Source: JBGTCY01 sp041748615
GTDB taxonomy: Bacteria > Bacteroidota > Bacteroidia > Chitinophagales > CAIOSU01
Reading direction: 5' to 3'
Length of the DNA: 13,931 nucleotides
Assembly (NCBI GenBank): GCA_041748615.1
Contig: JBGTCY010000056.1
Location: 1-13,931, forward strand
How positions within the stretch are numbered: the stretch's first letter is position 1; every line of letters starts with the position of its first letter. The position numbers were made by a program, and so were the translations under genes. Shown piece after piece: positions 7,245-12,847 of this stretch. The notes under the pieces are model-generated. The model made no database searches. It saw nothing but the letters and a program-made list of their open reading frames with translations, and was not told the DNA's origin.

Positions 7245-7332
7245 GGTCAGTTCTAAAAATTACCTCATTCATCTTCTCCTCGGAGAAGGCAAGGGATGAG
7301 GCTATCAAAAAGAGCAATTTTTAGAACTGCCC
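7245..7332. mobile_element. MITE-like foldback element between hmgA and hppD
   Basis: An 88-base non-coding element with 17-base terminal inverted repeats: left arm GGTCAGTTCTAAAAATT (7245-7261), right arm the complement of GGGCAGTTCTAAAAATT (7316-7332), one mismatch. The core holds a second hairpin, CTTCTCC and GGAGAAG around TC, flanked by CCTCAT and ATGAGG, so most of the element can fold on itself. Sixteen bases of the right arm match the end of the IS element at 13289-13304. No clear target duplication is visible: the flanking bases are AGTT on the left and GGTT on the right. A non-autonomous relative of that IS is the best reading. Confidence 0.65.
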
Positions 7333-7336
7333 GGTT

Positions 7337-8494
7337 TTATTCAGTTAACCAGCTTCTGTAATAATCCTGTTGCTCGATTTCAAGCGCGACTTTTGTCAAT
7401 TTCAACGGCTTGAAAGTATCCACCATCACTGCAAGTTCTTTCGTTTCCTTCGCGCCAATACTTTTTTCCACCGTTCCCGGATGCGGTCCGTGCGGAATAC
7501 CGATAGGATGCAGGGTAATCATGCCGCGCGTGACGTGTTTGCGGCTCATGAAATCGCCATCCACATAATACAGCACTTCATCGGAATCCACGTTGCTGTG
7601 GTTATAGGGTGCGGGAATTGACTGCGGATGATAATCATACAAGCGCGGACAAAAAGAACAAATCACAAAATTGTGCGCCTCGAATGTCTGATGCACCGGT
7701 GGCGGCTGATGCACGCGCCCGGTGATAGGCTCAAAATCATGAATCGAAAAAACGTAAGGATAATGAAAACCATCCCACCCGATGACATCAAAGGGATGTG
7801 TTTGATAATGATACGGATAAATCAGACCGTCCTTTTTGATATAGACGACAAAATCACCACGCTCGTCATGCGTTTCGAGATTTTCCGGCTTGCGGATGTC
7901 GCGCTCGCAGAATGGCGCGTGTTCCAGCAGTTGCCCGAACTTGTTGCGGTAATTTCTGGGCGTGCGAATCGGACTGAAAGACTCCACGATGAATAAACGG
8001 TTTTTCGAATTATCAAATTGAATCTGATAAATCGTGCCGCGCGGAATAACGATGTAATCGCCATAGCCGAACTTCAAACTGCCGTAAAGCGATTTGAGCG
8101 TTCCCGAACCTTCATGAATGAAGATGAGTTCATCCGCAGATGAATTTTTATAAAAAGATTTATTGAAAGATTCCTGAGGCGCAGCCAGCGAAAGATGACA
8201 GTCATTATTTACAAGCACCGCTTTCCGGCTTTCGAGGTAATCTTTTTCCGGCTTCACACCGAATCCTTCAAAAGCGCGGTGCTGCATATTATGTTCAAAA
8301 GCGATTTCCGGCTGAACGGAAAACGCCTCATCCACCTGCCCGACCAGCGTGGGCGGATGCACATGATAAACCAATGAATAAATGTCTGAAAAACCTTCGG
8401 TGGAAATCAGTTGTTCGGAATACAAGGAGCCATCCGGTTTTCTGAATTGCGTGTGTCGCTTGTGCGGAAATTTTCCTAAGGAATGATAGTGCAT
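7337..8494 (-). CDS. hmgA: Homogentisate 1,2-dioxygenase
   Basis: A 385-residue cupin-fold Fe(II) enzyme that opens the homogentisate ring to maleylacetoacetate, the step after HppD. The C-terminal catalytic region has YNHSNVDSDEVLYY with candidate iron ligands His299 and Glu306, followed by HPIGIPHGPHPG with His335 as the likely third ligand. The middle block THPFDVIGWDGFHYPYVF (233-250) is also typical. It is shorter than the eukaryotic enzyme (about 440 residues), as many bacterial forms are. The usual next enzymes, an isomerase and fumarylacetoacetase, are not in the window. Upstream is a TAnnTTTG element and an unusual pair of inverted repeats, so this gene probably starts the hmgA-hppD transcript. 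Confidence 0.96.
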   Translation of the reverse strand: MHYHSLGKFPHKRHTQFRKPDGSLYSEQLISTEGFSDIYSLVYHVHPPTLVGQVDEAFSVQPEIAFEHNMQHRAFEGFGVKPEKDYLESRKAVLVNNDCHLSLAAPQESFNKSFYKNSSADELIFIHEGSGTLKSLYGSLKFGYGDYIVIPRGTIYQIQFDNSKNRLFIVESFSPIRTPRNYRNKFGQLLEHAPFCERDIRKPENLETHDERGDFVVYIKKDGLIYPYHYQTHPFDVIGWDGFHYPYVFSIHDFEPITGRVHQPPPVHQTFEAHNFVICSFCPRLYDYHPQSIPAPYNHSNVDSDEVLYYVDGDFMSRKHVTRGMITLHPIGIPHGPHPGTVEKSIGAKETKELAVMVDTFKPLKLTKVALEIEQQDYYRSWLTE

Positions 8495-8511
8495 AATCGC
8501 TGTTTCGTATT

Positions 8512-8519
8512 CAAATTTA
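8512..8519 (-). promoter_or_regulatory. Candidate hmgA -7 promoter element (TAAATTTG)
   Basis: Read on the minus strand, TAAATTTG fits the Bacteroidota -7 consensus TAnnTTTG and lies 17 bases before the hmgA ATG. The -33 region has only a weak TGTTTACC-like sequence. One arm of an 11-base inverted repeat lies in the spacer just upstream. Confidence 0.45.
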
Positions 8520-8521
8520 GC

Positions 8522-8575
8522 TATACCATCGGTAAACAGTTTTTCATACTTTGATAAACTTTCCCCGATGGTATA
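8522..8575. promoter_or_regulatory. Paired half-sites TATACCATCGG / CCGATGGTATA upstream of hmgA
   Basis: A perfect 11-base inverted repeat (8522-8532 and 8565-8575) is separated by 32 bases, centre-to-centre 43 bases or about four helical turns. One arm lies between the candidate -7 and -33 regions of hmgA, the other about 45 bases further upstream. This geometry suits a regulator binding two half-sites, possibly with looping; a long-loop hairpin is the alternative. Regulator unknown. Confidence 0.5.
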
Positions 8576-8620
8576 TCCCGAACTCAGTTCGTTTTTTTAT
8601 TTCTTTCGGGATAAAACGAA
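8574..8620. repeat. Interleaved inverted repeats upstream of hmgA
   Basis: Two short perfect inverted repeats interlock: TATCCCG (8574-8580) with CGGGATA (8607-8613), and TTCGTTTT (8588-8595) with AAAACGAA (8613-8620). They overlap rather than nest, so both cannot form simple hairpins together. One may be the terminator of the upstream lipoprotein gene: on the minus strand AAAACGAA comes before a hairpin but no long T-run follows. Confidence 0.4.
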
Positions 8621-8691
8621 TTTTTCAAAAGATTCAAAGAAAAAGGGCTTGAATCTCAGCAGGCAACAGGATGAATGCAGGGATTAAAATT

Positions 8692-9807
8692 TCAATCCAC
8701 CCACTCCGCGATGAAAATGTTGGTGTCGCGGGTGTCTCCGTTATTTCTGTTAGAACTAAACACCAAATATTTTCCGTCAGGTGAAAACATCGGGAAAGAA
8801 TCGAACTGACGGTCGAAAGTGATTTGTTTCAATCCTGTGCCGTCAAGGTTTATCATGTACAGATGAAATGGAAACCCGCGCTCCGATGCGTGGTTGGAGC
8901 AGAAAATAATTTTCTCACCGGACGGATGGAAAAAAGGCGCCCAGTTGGCGTTTCCCAGGTTTGTCACCTGCCTCAAATCACTGCCGTCAACATTGCAGAC
9001 AAATATTTCCATTTCGGAAGGCGTCACTAATCCCTTTTGCAATAAGTCTTTGTATTGCTGCTGCTCCTCTTCCGTTTTCGGACGAGATGCCCTGAAGACA
9101 ATCTTGCTGCCGTCAGGCGAGAAAAACGCGCCTCCGTCATAGCCCAACCCATCCGTAATTTGAGTGACCTCGCTGCCGTCTATATTCATGGTGAACAATT
9201 CCAAATCACCGGTGCGATTGGAGGTGAAAACGATTTTATCGCCCTTTGGCGACACGGTTGCTTCCGCGTCATAGTAATGATTATTGGTCAACTGATGGAC
9301 AATGTTGCCATTGAGGTCAGCGACAAAAATTTCATAGCTGTCAAAGATGGGCCACGCGTAAGCCTTGATGTCTTTCATGTAGGGATTTTCAGAACATTCA
9401 TCTCCGGACAAATGTGTGGAAGCGTATAAAATCTGAGTATCACCCGGCATGAAATAACTACAGGTGGTGCGTCCTCTGCCCGTACTCAACATCATTTCAG
9501 TTTTAGGCTCTGATGATGTTTCCGAAGGAATTGTCATATAAAAAATCTGGTCGCAGGATAATCCGTAAACTTCTCCTGTCCTCTGAAAAACGAGCTTGTC
9601 TCCCGCAAAACTGAAATAAGCCTCCGCGTTATCGCCACCGAAAGTAAGTTGCCGGATATTCCGCAAGTGAATTTCTTCCGGGTAGCGAAGTGTGTCTGTT
9701 TCAGCGGCAGGTACATTTGATTCACCGGTTGTTTGATTTTCCTGTCCGGTATTACAGGAAATAAAAAAAAATAGTACAATTCCTAAGAGCGCAAATCCAT
9801 TTTTCAT
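8692..9807 (-). CDS. TolB-like beta-propeller lipoprotein (PD40 repeats)
   Basis: A 371-residue predicted lipoprotein. The N-terminus has a hydrophobic stretch ending in FFISC, with Cys18 as the likely lipidated residue, followed by a Ser/Thr/Glu-rich linker to about residue 42. The rest is a beta-propeller made of WD40-like PD40 repeats of the TolB type; at least four are clear, each with a pattern SPDGxKIVFxSNR followed by an IDG or LDG turn and a QIT or QVT strand end. Such proteins bind other proteins or polysaccharide-processing partners at the cell envelope, but no specific partner can be named. No Tol-Pal genes are nearby, so it is not TolB itself. It lies between the alpha/beta hydrolase and hmgA genes with its own intergenic regions on both sides. 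Confidence 0.88.
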   Translation of the reverse strand: MKNGFALLGIVLFFFISCNTGQENQTTGESNVPAAETDTLRYPEEIHLRNIRQLTFGGDNAEAYFSFAGDKLVFQRTGEVYGLSCDQIFYMTIPSETSSEPKTEMMLSTGRGRTTCSYFMPGDTQILYASTHLSGDECSENPYMKDIKAYAWPIFDSYEIFVADLNGNIVHQLTNNHYYDAEATVSPKGDKIVFTSNRTGDLELFTMNIDGSEVTQITDGLGYDGGAFFSPDGSKIVFRASRPKTEEEQQQYKDLLQKGLVTPSEMEIFVCNVDGSDLRQVTNLGNANWAPFFHPSGEKIIFCSNHASERGFPFHLYMINLDGTGLKQITFDRQFDSFPMFSPDGKYLVFSSNRNNGDTRDTNIFIAEWVD

Positions 9808-9883
9808 CCGAATAAATTTTGGGCGAAGATATGCCGAAACAATTAAGGTTTTCTAAAAATGAAATTGTAAAACGTCCGGCATT

Positions 9884-9930
9884 AACCGAGAGTACGTCTC
9901 TTTTCTTCGAAAATTCGACTACTCTCGGTT
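9884..9930. repeat. Inverted repeat AACCGAGAGTA / TACTCTCGGTT
   Basis: A perfect 11-base inverted repeat (9884-9894 and 9920-9930) with a 25-base spacer, which itself holds a CGAAAATTCG near-palindrome. It lies between the stop of the hydrolase gene and the start of the lipoprotein gene, both on the minus strand. No T-run follows on either strand, so an operator for the lipoprotein gene or a terminator-like hairpin are both possible. Confidence 0.5.
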
Positions 9931-9956
9931 TAATGAGAAGGTTTGTCAATACAATG

Positions 9957-10724
9957 TCATTTTTCAGCAATGACTTCATTCACTGCATTGAAAAATTCTT
10001 CAGGCTCTTCCGCGTGTACCCAATGTCCAGCGCTTTGAATTGTGATGATATTTGTTGAAGGGAAAATAGCTTTGAAGGATTGCTCATCACTGTCCTGCAC
10101 ATAATCAGACCTGCCGCCTCTGATGACTGTCAGCGGCACTTCAACGGGCTGTGTTGATTGAATGGCGGAATTAATGTGGTCATAATTTTCAAACAAAACG
10201 GGCAGGTTCATTTTCCATTGAAAACTGCCGTCATCCTGCCGCTCAAGATTTTTTAACAGGAACTGCCTAACTGCGGGATTCTGAATTTTTCCGGCTAATT
10301 GCGCATCCGCGTCTTCCCTTTTTGTAATTCCCGAAAAATCCATTTCCATCAATGCTTCAAAAATTCCGTCATGCCCGCGTTCATAAGCGCGGGGTGCAAT
10401 ATCCACTACGATGAGCTGTAAAATTTTTTCAGGATGAAGCAGCGCGAATTGCATAGCCGCTTTTCCGCCCATTGAGTGACCGATGACATGTGCCTTATCT
10501 ATTTTTTGAACATCAAAAAAATCCGCCACATCATTTGCCATTGCTTCATAAGTATGCGTCTCGCTGTGAGGCGATTTACCATGATTGCGCAAATCCAATG
10601 AATAGACCAAATAATCAGATGACAATTTTCTTGCGAATGTCTGCCAGTTATCCAATGAACCAAACAGTCCGTGTAAAATCACAACCGGGGTTCCGGAGCC
10701 GAAAGATTTGAAGTTGAGTTCCAC
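9957..10724 (-). CDS. Alpha/beta hydrolase, YbfF-like esterase
   Basis: A 255-residue alpha/beta-fold hydrolase, closest in style to the YbfF/esterase group that cleaves short acyl esters or thioesters. The oxyanion-hole motif HGLFGS is at 18-23, the nucleophile Ser84 in GHSMGG (82-87), the acid probably Asp207 (GGRSDYV) and the base His234 (AGHWVHAEEP). The D-L-R-N-H-G block (44-49) is characteristic of this group. No signal peptide is present, so it is cytoplasmic. The start codon is GTG; no ATG lies upstream in frame and the N-terminus aligns with the family as it stands. The exact substrate cannot be predicted. Confidence 0.92.
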   Translation of the reverse strand: MELNFKSFGSGTPVVILHGLFGSLDNWQTFARKLSSDYLVYSLDLRNHGKSPHSETHTYEAMANDVADFFDVQKIDKAHVIGHSMGGKAAMQFALLHPEKILQLIVVDIAPRAYERGHDGIFEALMEMDFSGITKREDADAQLAGKIQNPAVRQFLLKNLERQDDGSFQWKMNLPVLFENYDHINSAIQSTQPVEVPLTVIRGGRSDYVQDSDEQSFKAIFPSTNIITIQSAGHWVHAEEPEEFFNAVNEVIAEK

Positions 10725-10803
10725 TGGTTTTAAAACAGGTTGAGTATTTTCAAAAAAACACCGTTAATTTTTTTTGGCAAATTTCCAAAACTTACCAATG
10801 ATG

Positions 10804-10831
10804 TCTAACATCTAAAATCTAATATCTGATT
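10804..10831 (+). repeat. Heptamer-periodic tract 3 (TCTAANA type)
   Basis: Four consecutive 7-base units such as TCTAACA and TCTAAAA, the last diverged to TCTGATT, lie in the gap between the DUF58 gene and the hydrolase gene. A related tract is at 12765-12799. Confidence 0.65.
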
Positions 10832-10832
10832 G

Positions 10833-10878
10833 CAGTAAGTACAAATTGGGGATGTTAATTTAAAAATATTACTTACTG
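10833..10878. repeat. Inverted repeat CAGTAAGTA / TACTTACTG
   Basis: A perfect 9-base inverted repeat (10833-10841 and 10870-10878) with a 28-base AT-rich spacer, starting two bases after heptamer tract 3. It is downstream of the DUF58 stop and upstream of the hydrolase start on the minus strand. A terminator without T-run or a regulator site is possible. Confidence 0.45.
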
Positions 10879-10898
10879 AAATTAGGATGAAACATTTC

Positions 10899-11744
10899 CT
10901 ACAACATCTTCGCCCTTTTTGTAAGATAAGGCACCAGCACCTGCATAAAATTTTCCGCGATATCCGCTTCCACGAAATCAATTTTGTATTGCCCGCATTT
11001 GAGCATCAGTTCTTTTTTATATTCACGAGCTTGTTTCGTGTAATGTTCGCGCACATCATTCGCGCGGAGTTTTATTTTTTCACCCGTTTCCAAATCAACG
11101 AAAACATACGGACGGTTTTCAAATTCAAAATCCAGCTCGCTTTTTTTGTCCGTCACATGAAACAGGATGACTTCATGCCGCGCATATTTCAAATGCTGCA
11201 ATGCCGAAAATAACTCCGCGCTGTCTTCCATGTTGTCAAACATATCGCTGAAGATGACCACCAGCGAACGCTTTGGAATATTGTCGGCAATCTGATGCAG
11301 ATATTTCGCGGCTGCGGTTTTTTTGTTTTGAGCGGTAACGGCTAACAGTTGCTCAAGATGTGTGGTCAACAATTTATGATGCACCTGCGTTGAACGCGAT
11401 TTGGTATGCACATCCAACTGCTCCGAAAAAATTGAGAGACCCACCGCGTCCCTTTGCTTTTTCATCAGGTACATCAAGGCCGCGGCACAGACAATCGAAA
11501 ACCGGATTTTGTTGTTTTGCGCGTCCTTCGGATAATACATGGAAGAGGAAGCGTCAATCACCAACTGGCAGCGAAGGTTGGTTTCTTCCTCAAATTTTTT
11601 CACGAAGAGTTTATCGCTGCGCGCGTAAACTTTCCAGTCAATATCTTTCACCGACTCGCCTGAATTGTAGAGCCGGTGTTCGGCAAACTCCACCGAAAAA
11701 CCATGATACGGACTTTTGTGCAAGCCAATAATAAAACCTTCCAC
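10899..11744 (-). CDS. DUF58 / vWA-like domain protein with unclear start
   Basis: A DUF58 protein, 281 residues from the GTG at 11744. The DUF58 core IDWKVYARSDKLFVKKFE (35-52) is clear and is followed by a von Willebrand A-like fold with the MIDAS-type motif D-A-S-S-S (64-68) and FSDMFD (165-170). Such proteins usually work with MoxR AAA ATPases and Bat proteins as metal-binding chaperone-like modules; none is in the window. The N-terminus is not settled. The family normally has about 20-25 more residues before VEGF, and the same frame does continue upstream with convincing sequence (LDNLEFIARQ just before) to a TGA at 11832-11834, but it contains no ATG, GTG or TTG. An ATT at 11802-11804 could start it, or a base change has removed the true start. 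Confidence 0.85.
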   Translation of the reverse strand: MEGFIIGLHKSPYHGFSVEFAEHRLYNSGESVKDIDWKVYARSDKLFVKKFEEETNLRCQLVIDASSSMYYPKDAQNNKIRFSIVCAAALMYLMKKQRDAVGLSIFSEQLDVHTKSRSTQVHHKLLTTHLEQLLAVTAQNKKTAAAKYLHQIADNIPKRSLVVIFSDMFDNMEDSAELFSALQHLKYARHEVILFHVTDKKSELDFEFENRPYVFVDLETGEKIKLRANDVREHYTKQAREYKKELMLKCGQYKIDFVEADIAENFMQVLVPYLTKRAKML

Positions 11745-11861
11745 CGCCTGCCGGGCGATAAATTCAAGGTTGTCTAACCGGTGAAGGTCTTCTAATTTTT
11801 GAATGGCGCTGATAAGAAAATATTTTGCAGTTCAAACGAATAAACCGGAGTTTCATTACAG

Positions 11862-11892
11862 AAAAAAAGCGCGATGAACACACCGCGCTTTT
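11862..11892 (-). terminator. Rho-independent terminator of trxA
   Basis: On the minus strand, AAAAGCGCG and CGCGCTTTT form a 9-base stem with a 10-base loop, followed by a run of T (seven in all, the first pairing in the stem). It lies 13 bases after the thioredoxin stop and separates it from the DUF58 gene, so the two are likely transcribed apart. Confidence 0.85.
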
Positions 11893-11905
11893 CCCGGATG
11901 AATGA

Positions 11906-12223
11906 TTAAAGGTGCGCTTTCAGCTTTTCTTCCAACACGCTTTTGGGAGCAGCGCCCACCTGTTTGTCAACGATTTCGCCATTTTTCAGGAAAAGAATAG
12001 TCGGGATGTTGCGGATGCCATACTTGGTCGTCACATCCGGATTTTCATCCACATTCACTTTTCCGATAATCGCTTTTCCTTCATATTCCTTCGACAGTTC
12101 TTCCACAATCGGACCGATTGCACGGCAGGGTCCGCACCATTCCGCCCAAAAGTCAATCAGCGATACCTTTCCGGAGTTGAGCACTTCCGTTTCAAAGTTG
12201 GCGTCAGTAATTTCAAAAGCCAT
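11906..12223 (-). CDS. trxA: Thioredoxin
   Basis: A 105-residue thioredoxin that reduces protein disulfides in the cytoplasm, itself recycled by thioredoxin reductase. The active site WCGPC is at 29-33, the buried Asp at 24 (LIDFWAEW) and the cis-Pro at 74 (NIPT). Length and motifs are those of the classic bacterial protein; no signal peptide. A clear terminator follows, and a TATTTTTG promoter-like element precedes it by 39 bases, so it is probably a single-gene unit. Confidence 0.98.
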   Translation of the reverse strand: MAFEITDANFETEVLNSGKVSLIDFWAEWCGPCRAIGPIVEELSKEYEGKAIIGKVNVDENPDVTTKYGIRNIPTILFLKNGEIVDKQVGAAPKSVLEEKLKAHL

Positions 12224-12262
12224 AATTCAGTTTTTTTTAATGGTTGTGTAATTTGATAACAG

Positions 12263-12270
12263 CAAAAATA
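12263..12270 (-). promoter_or_regulatory. Candidate trxA -7 element (TATTTTTG)
   Basis: On the minus strand TATTTTTG fits TAnnTTTG and would give a leader of about 33 bases. A TTG lies 23 bases further upstream, somewhat far for a -33 element. A small palindrome TGGAATAGTTCCA (12283-12295) lies in that spacer and could be an operator. Confidence 0.4.
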
Positions 12271-12412
12271 ACACTAACACACTGGAATAGTTCCAATCCT
12301 TTGAAAACATAATTTCTGGCGCTTGCGCTGTACGTTCATGCCGTGGTTCGCATTCGTAGCGTTGCTCGTCCCGCGTTTCTTACCTCCGCGCGGGGAAGGG
12401 AGTTTAATGTTT

Positions 12413-12440
12413 AGTCCATAGTCCACGGTCAACAGACCAC
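12413..12440 (+). repeat. Heptamer-periodic tract 4 (AGTCCAY type)
   Basis: Four 7-base units, beginning AGTCCAT and AGTCCAC, then GGTCAAC and AGACCAC, in the repeat cluster upstream of trxA. Confidence 0.6.
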
Positions 12441-12474
12441 GGTGCTGGCGCAAGCATTGAGGTGGGCGGGCTGT

Positions 12475-12496
12475 CATGCTGAGTTCATCGAGCATG
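12475..12496 (-). repeat. Palindromic element, variant in opposite orientation
   Basis: CATGCT and AGCATG form a 6-base stem around a 10-base loop GAGTTCATCG. It matches the complement of the 12507 and 12622 elements apart from changes that preserve pairing: the stem pair C-G has become G-C. Confidence 0.65.
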
Positions 12497-12506
12497 GCGA
12501 GGCGGG

Positions 12507-12541
12507 TTGCCCGCGCCATCCTTCGACAGGCTCAGGATGAC
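12507..12541 (+). repeat. 35-base direct repeat with palindrome, copy 1
   Basis: Identical over 35 bases to 12622-12656. Contains the palindrome CATCCT (12517-12522) and AGGATG (12534-12539) around an 11-base loop. This kind of element, translated as HPEPVEG or FDRLRM, is scattered through many bacterial genomes. Confidence 0.85.
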
Positions 12542-12562
12542 TGCTCGGCTCGTCCCACAGTA

Positions 12563-12613
12563 CTCGCGCAAGCATTGAGGCGATTGCATAGAGCGAAAGC
12601 CTGCTTGTGCGCT
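12563..12613 (+). repeat. 51-base direct repeat, copy 1
   Basis: Matches 12709-12759 at 48 of 51 positions. Its ends are complementary (GCGCAAGC at the start, GCTTGTGCGC at the end, with a two-base bulge) and AGGC and GCCT lie inside, so each copy can fold into an imperfect hairpin. Confidence 0.8.
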
Positions 12614-12621
12614 TCCCACGT

Positions 12622-12656
12622 TTGCCCGCGCCATCCTTCGACAGGCTCAGGATGAC
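12622..12656 (+). repeat. 35-base direct repeat with palindrome, copy 2
   Basis: Perfect copy of 12507-12541; palindrome at 12632-12654. With the 51-base repeat that follows, it forms the second of two composite units in the same order. Confidence 0.85.
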
Positions 12657-12664
12657 CGCCTGAC

Positions 12665-12699
12665 TCGCCCCTCGTCACCCGACCCTCGTCCCCCGTCCC
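12665..12699 (+). repeat. Heptamer-periodic tract 5 (TCGTCCC type)
   Basis: Five 7-base units, such as TCGCCCC and TCGTCAC, in complement the same type as the GGGACGA tract at 476-503. It lies between the 35-base and 51-base repeats of the second composite unit; the first composite unit has only one TCGTCCC (12550-12556) at the equivalent place. Confidence 0.7.
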
Positions 12700-12708
12700 T
12701 TTCCGGTG

Positions 12709-12759
12709 CTCGCGCAAGCATTGAGGCGATTGCATTGAGTGAAAGCCTGCTTATGCGCT
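12709..12759 (+). repeat. 51-base direct repeat, copy 2
   Basis: Second copy of the foldback repeat at 12563-12613, three substitutions apart. It begins nine bases after heptamer tract 5 and ends five bases before tract 6. Confidence 0.8.
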
Positions 12760-12764
12760 GCGGT

Positions 12765-12799
12765 AGTTTAAAGTCTAATATCTAATGTTTAAAGTGTCA
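12765..12799 (+). repeat. Heptamer-periodic tract 6 (AGTTTAA/AGTCTAA type)
   Basis: Five 7-base units, including AGTTTAA, AGTCTAA and the diverged AGTGTCA, with TAA in phase in the first four. Similar to tract 3. Its end (GTTTAAAGT, 12787-12795) pairs perfectly with ACTTTAAAC (12810-12818) in tract 7. Confidence 0.65.
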
Positions 12800-12803
12800 A
12801 GCC

Positions 12804-12838
12804 TTATCAACTTTAAACCTTAATCCCCAAACCTTAAA
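12804..12838 (+). repeat. Heptamer-periodic tract 7 (CCTTAAA type)
   Basis: Five 7-base units, such as CTTTAAA and CCTTAAT, running up to nine bases before the stop of the coiled-coil gene. It forms a hairpin with tract 6 (9-base stem, 14-base loop). Confidence 0.65.
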
Positions 12839-12847
12839 CTCCCTCCC

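Larger units (their letters stand above)
12271..12847. other. Gene-free repeat cluster
   Basis: No credible gene is found in these 577 bases. The open frames at 12274-12519 and 12532-12735 (minus) translate repeats, giving peptides such as GHPEPVEG that are a familiar annotation artefact. The region holds heptamer-periodic tracts, palindromic elements, two 35-base and two 51-base direct repeats, annotated separately. A further copy of the motif GCGCAAGC in the other orientation lies near 12319, and a 19-base piece of the 51-base repeat at 12434-12452. Composition changes abruptly from GC-rich to AT-rich near 12765. Confidence 0.8.

Noticed and set aside
12507..12656. Possible CRISPR array from two identical 35-base repeats
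   Set aside because: Only two copies, separated by 80 bases that contain another repeat family; no leader or cas gene is seen.
12274..12735. Two open frames on the minus strand in the repeat cluster
   Set aside because: They translate palindromes and heptamers (for example GHPEPVEG), have no domain-like pattern, and the repeats they read are copied in other frames nearby.
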